Below, piece by piece: positions 47,039-54,439 of a stretch of 54,439 nt of DNA. The stretch covers positions 1 through 54,439 of the forward strand of contig KN880595.1 of the NCBI GenBank assembly GCA_000934385.1, given 5' to 3'. The position numbers were made by a program, and so were the translations under genes. Source of the stretch: Cylindrobasidium torrendii FP15055 ss-10. Its lineage: Eukaryota; Basidiomycota; Agaricomycetes; Agaricales; Physalacriaceae. The first letter of the stretch is position 1, and each line of letters opens with the position of its first letter. The notes under the pieces are model-generated. The model was not told where the DNA came from. It did not search any database and worked only from the letters and a program-made list of their open reading frames with translations.

Positions 47039-48566
47039 TCAGTACGCCGTGGAGTCCTGAAGCCTCCAACGCGCCAGTGGGCCCCACCAAAGTACAGACG
47101 ACCTAGGGTGAATAGTAGTCCGTTGAGCCTCCTTTGGCGGTGCTCGTCGCTCGACTGCGCTGGGCGCCGCAATTTCCGGTTGCTCACTTTCTTCCCCGTT
47201 CAGACCGTTTTGTGCACTGCTTTGCTCGTCAGAGTACTGCGCCTCTTCTTCTGGACGCAGCCTGAATGCGTAGCTGCCGAAACCCCATCCCGTCCCCGGT
47301 GCAGCCTCCCTCCGACTACGTGCTCTGATCCGCGACACGCGCTCTAGTGCTTGTTCCCCTACTGCTCGATTATGTCCTCGTCGGAGCGATCCATAAAACC
47401 GGTTGACAAGGCCAGGAGCAAGTCCACGACCAGCCAGCCCACTAGAGGTTGCCGTCCCCTCCACAGTGGCTTCTGCTAGGGTAATGTCATTACCGCTGCG
47501 TCTTGTCCTCAGTGTCCTTCTTGTTTCTCTTCTGACGAAATAATCTGGGTCGTCGTAGCGCGGCAGACCTGACCCGCTTCCGGTAGCCACCCACCACCAC
47601 CATCCAAGGAAACTTTGCCATTGTACCACCGACCATACGAGTCCAGTCAACCACAAGTAATCTGCCTCGCGCACGATGTGGAGGAACGTCAGCGCCGTGC
47701 TGACGAGTGCAAGCGTCAAGGCAGCACATCCAAACAATGCAACTCCACCACTACTCCTCCATGCGTGCTGCCTAGCCCGGACGAGACTCCAGAATGAGAT
47801 GGCTGCCGTGAAGAGCAGAGACAGCGTGCCATTGCAGACGTTCCGGATATGAAGCGCAACGAAGTCCAATCGTTGGCTGCCTCGAATAGGCAGTAGCTGC
47901 ATAATCGCAGCTAGCAGAGCGAGGGGTCCTGTATAAGGTTAATACGAACCATCGCATGATCATGGTATCACTTGCCTAGCATGCTGTATATCATTCTGCT
48001 CTCCAGCTTTGATGGATATAGTAACGTCAAGAACTGGATGTGGGTGATCTGGGGTTGATGAAATAAGATAAGAACATCCAACGTGCGTCCATTCAACTTA
48101 CTTGAATTAGGCCTGATGTTGTTGCATTCATGAGCAACCAGGTTGTCCGCTCAACCGTCGACCAGCCCACCGCATCTGAATATCCGTCCAATGGGGGCAC
48201 TTTGACTGCGATATAGGACAGCATGAATGGCCATTGTTGACTCTCTTTCGCTGTTGCGGAGAGGACGACATTAAGAGTAGCAATGATCGAGACGAGCAAG
48301 ACCGTAACGCTGGACATTTGCAGCACATAGTTCAACGGCGCCAGTGGCCAGTGGTACTGGGCCGTGAAGAGCAAGTAGATGAACAAGACGGAGGTCAGGG
48401 TGATTATGACCCCCGCAATCAGAATTTGAAGAGGCAAAGAGCTCGAAAACGCCGGACGAAACTGCAAGTACGGGTCGGTGTCATATGCCAGATGTGACCA
48501 TGTTTCTTGTTGTCCTTTCGCTGCGTCCAGGGTGAGCAGCAGCCAGGCCAGCGCCTGCACGAGCAT
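47039..48566 (-). CDS. Seven-span-like membrane protein of unknown function
   Basis: Three exons (48566-48102, 48048-47976, 47928-47039) encode 475 aa. Hydrophobic spans: MLVQALAWLLLTL (possible signal), LQILIAGVIITLTSVLFIYLL, PLNYVLQMSSVTVLLVSIIA, YSMLGPLALLAAIMQLL, TLSLLFTAAISFWSLV, VALFGCAALTLALVSTALTF and LTGLVWSVVQWQSFLGWWWW. A ~200-residue charged cytosolic tail follows (RRETRRTLRTRRSG; RPEEEAQYSDEQSS). The layout of about seven spans plus a long tail resembles fungal receptor-like proteins, but no signature identifies a ligand class. The second intron (47929-47975) seems to be GC-AG (CTAG|GCAAGT...TACAG|GA). Confidence 0.78.
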
Positions 48567-48812
48567 CGTTGTGGCACACGGCGATGGTGGTCAGAGGGAA
48601 ATACCGCATGCCAGGCGTAGAATACCAAGAGCCTGTGCCAAGCCCATCAGTTGCCGCCAGGCCGGCCAGCGGAAGTATTAGTTAGGTTATCTTATCTAAC
48701 TTGCTTGACAAACAGTCCTTCATTGTACGGCTGGAAGCTTAGCGCTTGAAGCTCGCCCAATGGGTATAACTTGAACAACAACAAAGTTTACTAATTCTTA
48801 AACCTATATAGA

Positions 48813-51629
48813 TTAACCGACTAGACGATATCTTATGACCGTACGCTGTCCATGCAAATATGGATGCGAAGTATCCGGTAGGATAGCAATCTCCATCTCC
48901 CCCGTCATCCAGCTCTCACCTATCCACTGCGCCCCTCTGTATCTCGTCAGAATGCCTCCGTGCGCGAAAGCAACCTGCTTGCCCTCAGTGTCAAGCTGCA
49001 CCCTCCCAGCGCGTACCAACTCTCCCTTCAGGTGCTCGATGTAATGTATCACAGGTTCCCGTCGGCTCATAATGTCAATGTTCATGTTAATGGTCGAGAA
49101 CTCGCCGTCGAACCCAAAAGTACTGATCTTCTGCGACTGCGGCTGTGGTATGGCGGATTGGCTTGTCATCCATGCCCGGTGGGCTTTGAAGAAACTGGAA
49201 ATGCGTGCACTGAAATCAACGAGCAGTGTCGGAAGGGTTGGATATTCCGGATAGAGCGACGCGGGACGTTCCCATTGAACAGGTTTGCGTAGAGCTGGTG
49301 GCTGGGCACCCAGCTCAGACTGACGCTGCGCTTTGAAATCTTGCTCAAGGTCTTCAGATAACTCTCCTTCGTCATCGCCCCCCTTCTCCTGCTCCGAAAC
49401 CTCTTCAAGGTCCTCGTCCAGGACAGCCTTCTTGCGAATGCGCCACTTGGCTATCAACCGGTCCTTCTCCTCTTCCAGCTTAATATCCGGCGGCTGACCA
49501 GACTCTCGCAGTGTTCGCCGGCGGCGGGAGTTCGTCGTCCGTCTCCTACAGTCACGGCACATCTTGTACTTGTATTCGTCCAGTGGAGGAAGCCCAACAC
49601 CACAGCCCTTGAAGCCGCATATGCGCTAGTGATGGTCAATTCAGTCACGTTCTGATTAGTGATGTGAAAGCTATACCTGCTTGCTCGATGATGCGTAGAG
49701 ACGTATCGAACCGGCAGATGGACGGACAGCGGTGCGCTCTTTCTCTATTGTGTACGATGGATTCGTCACGCCCAACCTCTCACGCTGATACGCGCGATGG
49801 TGGTCCCTACATGCCCTACAAAGCTTCCACTTGTACCCATCTTCCAGCTCTGCTCGACATTTGGGAATATTACATCGTTTCTTGGGATTTGCTGGCCGCG
49901 CAGGCAGACGGATGAAAAGACGTTCGCGAAGGGGAGGGTCTCTTTCAGCCGGCTTGTCATGAACATTCCCGCCTGCTTCTGAGTCGTTGCTCGCAAACTC
50001 AGCAGGAGGCTCGGGGGTGGACATTGGCGCGGGTGACAAGCTACTCGAAAGGGTGTCCTCCTCATTGCCCTTATCGACATTGAGGTCAAGCCTTGAGACC
50101 GGACGAGATGCTGAGCTGATGTCGTCGTCCTCAGTGTCCGAATGCTGGACGAGTGGCGGCACGGCTGCATGTTCGAGCTTGCGTTTAACTGAAGTTCGCG
50201 TCGCAGTCTCTGACGCTGCACATGGGGAGATTGCCGTTGGTGGCGGGGTGGGAAGCAGCGCAGAGGGGAAAGCTTCAATGAACTCTTTCTTCACATGTGG
50301 TGTCGTCGGACTAGTTATGGGCGCTGTGTTCTTGAGTCCGCTGAGTTTTGTCTTCCAGTCGGCTTTAATGCAAGATGCACATCGTACTGCCCGAGCCTTG
50401 ATATCGACCGGACGATCACAAGTCGGTGTCGCGCACTTCCTGGCAACAGGTGCGGTGATCCGTCGCTGAGCTGACTGATGTTCGAAGGGCTGCTGAAGCG
50501 ACCTGGTATTCAATGGTAGTTGGTCGGAGCTGGGTGAACGTGAAGCATCAACTGGTTGGCAAGGCGTTGCGACCACACCCGGCCGGGACTCGACCCTAGA
50601 CGATGGAATCACTATGGTCTGCGGGGCTTGTGGGCCGCCTCTTGACGTCAAAGGCGTCGCTGGAGGGGTCACTGAGGAAGTTGTCTGTCCGGGTTTCGGA
50701 GCTCGATAATGGTTGGAAGGGCGGGATGGCTTGTTTCTGTAATGCTTCGAAATGGCAGTCACAAACCCCCCGTCGACACAGCGCTGACAGAACGCGGCGT
50801 GAGGATCTGTGAGGATACTGCCACAGCCATTGCGCATACATAGACGAATGTTGACCTGGGGATTAGGATATGGATTCTGAAGAAGAATTGCGTCTGTTGG
50901 AATCTTTGTTGATGTCAGAAATGCATGATTTCGCGTCCAACATGCGATATGCACACCTTCATAGCGGCTGCCGTTGATGTGCCCGACTTTGGAACCTTTC
51001 TACCATTCTTAGCGAAATGGAAGGACGTTTGCGAGGCTGGCTTGGTGTTGTAATGGGATATTCGAGGCATTTCCTCTGTCAACGGGGAGTATGTAGTGGG
51101 TGGGGGTGCATCGTGAGTGGTGACCATAGGCGGAGGAATCCGTATAGTGGGCGGTGGCAGCGTAAAGCGAAGGCTAGGTTCAGCGTGTGTATGTCGAGGA
51201 GAAGGGACAGAAGTAGCATTCTGGTTAATTGTTGAGTACAATGGGGGGGTTGTGAACGGGATACACACATGAGCAGGTGGGGGCTGCTCCTTCTTGCTCA
51301 CCGCGTCAATGTGAGATTGATATAGATAAGGGGGTGCGACTCACTGCTTCCATAATTTCGTCGAAAGGGTCAGGCTAGCACGAGAATTAGTGAGAACAAA
51401 CAGGGAAGGGTCAAATACTCACATATTCCAGCCCTGGAGATTCCATTATCTCGCCAATGAGAGTGCTGAGCTCAGAGGATGGCGGCGTCTGTGCACGTTC
51501 CGAGCCTGAAAGGTCGCCGCTAGGATGAGAGAGCATTAAAGAGCCAACCTTGACAGGCTCAGTCACCTGTGCGACCAGAAATTTGCCCCCCGCACTGTCG
51601 GCGACGCCACATGAGCTGGTTGCTTCCAT
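48813..51629 (-). CDS. Large unknown protein with four C-x4-C-xn-C-x2-C modules
   Basis: Five exons (51629-51423, 51374-51345, 51292-50957, 50903-49677, 49625-48813) encode 870 aa. Four similar cysteine modules occur in order: CMRNGCGSI...FCQRC, CATPTCDRP...RCASC, CNIPKCRAE...LCRACRDH and CGFKGCGVG...MCRDCRRR. Each has C-x4-C, 13-17 residues, then C-x2-C, with basic residues after the last two. They look like zinc-binding units, and the last two resemble nuclear DNA- or RNA-contact modules. Linkers are Ser/Pro-rich and acidic. The C-terminal ~130 residues (KISTFGFDGEFSTINMNI, YIEHLKGELVRAG, ILTRYRGAQWIGESWM) look folded. No named family recognised; a chromatin or transcription role is an inference. 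Confidence 0.72.
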
Positions 51630-52215
51630 CCTGGGCCGTCGCGGACTCCCGAAATTCGTGGCTTTCCAGACGGCCGCGCCCTCGAATTTGTAGACGATGC
51701 CAACGTCGGTGTGCGTGAGAAAGAAACTTCAGGGCATGTCATGTCGCAGGAGTTCGATCATTATTGGAAATTGAATTGATATTTTACGCGATTTACTGCG
51801 TCAGCCAGCATCGGGCCGTATCTCCGCTTCTTGTCTTCTCACCAACTTACAGTTCTACTTTGGGATACTCCCCAATCTGGTGACCGTGAGCGTCAAAGCT
51901 GCATCATAATGTCTACGTCCAGCGGACAAATCTCTGAACTCAAATGATGCCCGACTGTGCTTCTTATTTGCCCGCCTGTTCGACATTCGCATACAAAAAT
52001 CTCAACATATGTTGCAGTCCATGCAATGTAAAAGGAACTTCTTCCACCAATGATGCTCAGAAGCGATATACGGGGAATTAGACTCGCATATGAGCCTACT
52101 CGGGTGGTGCAACTTCCGCCGTCTTCGCGGAATTACTTCGCATTATCGTGCATATAAAGCTGACCATGTACCATCATCTTCAAATCAAACATCCAAAGTG
52201 CATTCCTCTTCAGCA
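51630..52215. promoter_or_regulatory. Divergent promoter region (four-module protein / GH12)
   Basis: 586 bp between start codons. A TATA-like box TATAAAG at 52153-52159 lies about 60 bp upstream of the GH12 ATG. No other motif recognised. Confidence 0.5.
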
Positions 52216-53244
52216 ATGCTTACAGTCGCAACTCTTGCTTTGGCCATTACCGCCGCTTCTGCTCAGACCCTCACCGGTCAATTCGAGTGTGCTAGCGGCG
52301 GCGACTATAACTTATGCCAGAACCTATGGGGGAGTGGTATTGTCGTTTCCCATAACACGCATAATCGCCTCTCATTGTAATCAGACAGCGGTACCGGCTC
52401 TCAGTCGTCCACACTCATTAGTGCCGAGGGTGACACCATTTCATGGTCCACAAACTGGACGTGGGCAGACGGTCCCAACAGTGTCAAGAGCTGTACGCAT
52501 AGATACACATATACAACCTTTCTTTCGCTGATTATTCTCGCAGACGCCAACGTAGAGTCAACCACAGCCAAGGGAGTGCAGCTCTCTGAGATCACGACCG
52601 CCCCTACCACTTGGATTTGGGAACACGAGACACAGTCTGATGGCATTCGTGCCGACGTTGCGTACGATATCTGGACCGGTGTTGGTCCTGTTGGCACCCC
52701 CGCCTCCGCGAACTCTTCCTATGAATTGTACGACCTTGCCTTGCTGATAATCGTTCTTACTAACGTTATGCTCGGCAGCATGATCTGGCTCGCCAAACTC
52801 GGAGAGTACGTGCCCCCTTCATTGAAATGCCTTGGACGCATCACTCATCCTTATATCCAGTATTCAGCCTATCGGCTCTACCGTCGCATCCAACGTCGAG
52901 GTCGGTGGACTCACCTGGGAGGTCTGGCGTGGACCCAACACGAACTGGGAAGTCATCTCCTTCTTCACCACGGACCTCATCCAGGACTTTGAGGTTGACC
53001 TGAAGGAGTTCTTCGGTGAATATATCCAGCCTCTAACTATGACTAGACACTCACATCGTGTGCAGATTACCTCGTCGCGGAACAGGATGTTGACCCCGCT
53101 CAAGTATGTGATTGTTATGTTGCAGCATCCAATTGGACTAACTTCATTGTGTAACAGTATCTCCAGTCCATTCAGGCTGGTACAGAGCCATTCACGGGTT
53201 CGGCCAACCTGGTCACTAGCAAGTACAGCGTTAGCGTTGCGTAG
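52216..53244 (+). CDS. Secreted GH12 endoglucanase / xyloglucanase
   Basis: Seven exons (52216-52336, 52385-52492, 52544-52727, 52779-52805, 52861-53015, 53066-53103, 53158-53244) encode 239 aa. A signal peptide (MLTVATLALAITAASA) is followed by GH12 landmarks: QNLWGSDSGTGSQSS, ISWSTNWTWADGPNSVKSYANV, IRADVAYDIWTG and nucleophile Glu in SSYEFMIWLAKLG. The acid/base Glu lies in QAGTEPFTGSA near the C-terminus, and the family length of about 240 aa is met. The enzyme cuts beta-1,4-glucan or xyloglucan in plant cell walls outside the hypha. Exon 4 is only 27 bp and carries the IWLAKLG strand. The position after the nucleophile is Phe where I expect Ile/Leu/Met. Confidence 0.93.
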
Positions 53245-53369
53245 TCAGTCTGGTGTAGACTTGTATATGCAGTCCTTCTAATGAAGAAGTGTCTGGTAAT
53301 TTTGCCATTGGACACGGAATGGCGGGTCTCCACGAACCACCACGACGACCACGCGCGCACGCACTCAAA

Positions 53370-53391
53370 CACCACCACCACCACCACCATC
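53370..53391. repeat. CAC trinucleotide tract
   Basis: Encodes eight His if the upstream start of copy A is used. The equivalent in copy B (about 54021-54051) is interrupted. Confidence 0.8.
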
Positions 53392-53411
53392 ACGACTGCC
53401 TACTCCCGAAC

Positions 53412-53732
53412 ATGTCTCTGAACGTCCACGGCTGGTTCATTGGGCCTCAGAGATTCATCAAAGAAGCAAAAACGCACAATCATGATTGGCACACCGAGCA
53501 GGGACGGGACAACACCATAAGCCTCTTTGCCATAAAGGTCATCTCGGCCACTTCTAGATTCAATGCTCACGTCGACCTCGAGTCCATTCGGACGAAAGGA
53601 GGGCGGCTCCTTTTCATCGTTATTGAAGCGCGGACAGACGTGGACCCCATCCCAGCGCCGGATCCTGAGGTCGTCGAGAAGGTAGCAGAGTATATGGAGT
53701 TGGAAGGAGAGCCGGTCTGGGATGCTTTATAA
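53412..53732 (+). CDS. Small unknown protein, copy A of a tandem pair
   Basis: The 106-aa product starts MSLNVHGWFIGPQRFIKEAK and ends LEGEPVWDAL. Copy B, 661 bp downstream, has the same length and differs at roughly a dozen residues, mostly conservative. An in-frame extension back to ATG 53289 would add 41 residues, including EPPRRPRAHA and an eight-His run. The extension is also open in copy B, and the only length difference there is six bases. I prefer the MSLNV start because upstream similarity is largely CAC repeat, but the longer form is possible. A central segment (LFAIKVISATSRFNAHVDLE) and VIEARTDVDPIPAPDPE look folded. No family recognised. Confidence 0.65.
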   Translation: MSLNVHGWFIGPQRFIKEAKTHNHDWHTEQGRDNTISLFAIKVISATSRFNAHVDLESIRTKGGRLLFIVIEARTDVDPIPAPDPEVVEKVAEYMELEGEPVWDAL

Positions 53733-54072
53733 AAGTAGAGATCCAACTCTTTCGCGGTTTAACTTCTCAATGAATTGGCAGCCTGCGTTGCAAGCTGCCT
53801 CAACATTTTCCTCTCGTTACATGGAGAGTATACCTTTCAGTAGTTACAAATATAATAGCGCAATCAATTGGGTGTGGTGCACATCGTTCCCTTCCTAGAA
53901 AGTTAGTTTTTGTTCGTGCGCCACCTTTCCGCTGATCCATCATCCATAGTCGAAATTGATCAGACGAACGATCGGACCGGGTCTTTACGAACCACCACGA
54001 CCACCACGCGCACACGCACTCAACCACCACAACCACCACAACCACTACCATCACGACTGCCTACTCCCAAAT
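53733..54072. other. Spacer between the tandem small genes
   Basis: Similarity between the two units begins near 53321 and 53976, so most of this spacer is unique. It holds the copy B promoter and in-frame His-rich leader. Confidence 0.45.
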
Positions 54073-54393
54073 ATGTCTCTTAACGTCCGCGGCTGGTTCA
54101 TTGGGCCTCAGAGATTCATCAAAGAAGCGAAAACGCGTAGCTTCGATTGGCACACCGAGCAGGGACGGAACAACACCATAGGCCTTTTTGCCCTCAAGGT
54201 TCTCTCGGCCACTACTAAGTTCAATGCTCACGTCGACCTCGAATCCATCCGAACAAAAGGAGGGCGGCTCCTTTTCATTGTCATTGAGGCGCGGACAGAC
54301 GTGGACCCCATCCCAGCGCCGGATCCTGAGATCATCAAGAAGGTAGCAGAGTATATGGAGTTGGAAGGAGAGCCGGTCTGGGCCGCTCTATAG
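54073..54393 (+). CDS. Small unknown protein, copy B of a tandem pair
   Basis: The 106-aa product starts MSLNVRGWFIGPQRFIKEAK and ends LEGEPVWAAL. It matches copy A end to end without gaps. Differences cluster at residues 31-45 of the longer alignment (THNHDWH vs TRSFDWH; AIKVISATSRF vs ALKVLSATTKF) and near the C-terminus (EVVEKVA vs EIIKKVA). Nearly all third positions in the C-terminal third are identical, so the duplication is recent or homogenised. An in-frame extension reaches ATG 53956 with EPPRPPRAHA and a His/Asn-rich run. The window ends 46 bp after the stop, so more copies may follow. Confidence 0.65.
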   Translation: MSLNVRGWFIGPQRFIKEAKTRSFDWHTEQGRNNTIGLFALKVLSATTKFNAHVDLESIRTKGGRLLFIVIEARTDVDPIPAPDPEIIKKVAEYMELEGEPVWAAL

Positions 54394-54439
54394 ACCCAGT
54401 AAGGCTCCACCTCTGATTCATGATCTTCTCAGCTCATTC

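Overview
The window reads as nuclear DNA of a filamentous basidiomycete fungus, most likely an Agaricomycete. Nearly every gene is split by many short introns, mostly 45-60 bp, with GT-AG ends and CTRAY-like branch sites. The gene set fits: trifunctional tryptophan enzyme, Slt2 MAP kinase, NoxR, Zn2Cys6 factor, F-box protein, GH12 and GH105 glycosidases and an Agaricomycete-type DDE transposase. I rebuilt the exon structures by hand. In almost every case the exon lengths sum to a multiple of three and restore family motifs across the splices. I saw no rRNA, convincing tRNA, CRISPR array or bacterial-style operon.

Layout. 1-3310: a complete TIR DNA transposon with a spliced, apparently intact 941-aa transposase; its right end abuts a possible gene remnant. 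3311-4901: gene-poor. 4902-6892 (perhaps to 7103), minus: an unrecognised protein. 7787-10088, minus: a UIM-containing ubiquitin-protease-like protein that seems to lack its catalytic residues. 10637-12229: the cell-wall-integrity MAP kinase. 13051-14122: F-box protein. 14733-15672, minus: clathrin light chain. 15939-16908: mitochondrial PGP phosphatase GEP4. 17236-19818: trifunctional TRP enzyme. 20023-21587: Pex30/Pex24-type peroxin with dysferlin domain. 21866-23010: class III sirtuin. 23142-24163, minus: GRG-rich protein. 24463-25843, minus: GH105. 27149-28356: monoacylglycerol lipase. 29450-30005: small unknown gene. 31112-33068: NADPH-oxidase regulator NoxR. 33508-35450, minus: Zn2Cys6 transcription factor. 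36006-37915, minus: nucleoporin Ndc1. 38038-40840: mitochondrial ABC half-transporter. 41181-42698: NADH pyrophosphatase ending in a PTS1-like AKL. 42768-43849, minus: coiled-coil protein in nine exons. 44647-46486, minus: polyglutamine protein. 47039-48566, minus: seven-TM-like membrane protein. 48813-51629, minus: protein with four C-x4-C-xn-C-x2-C modules. 52216-53244: secreted GH12 glucanase. 53412-54393: tandem pair of small paralogous genes.

How the genes relate. This is a normal eukaryotic chromosome arm, not a functional cluster. Loose themes are organelle lipid and membrane biology (GEP4, Mdl1-type ABC, peroxin, peroxisome-targeted Nudix), plant-cell-wall attack (GH12, GH105), and hyphal growth or stress signalling (Slt2, NoxR). 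Several start-to-start gene pairs may share promoters, the tightest being Ndc1/ABC with 122 bp between start codons. The least explained pieces are the tandem small genes at the right end, the four-module cysteine protein, the degenerate USP and the 4.9-7.1 kb orphan gene.
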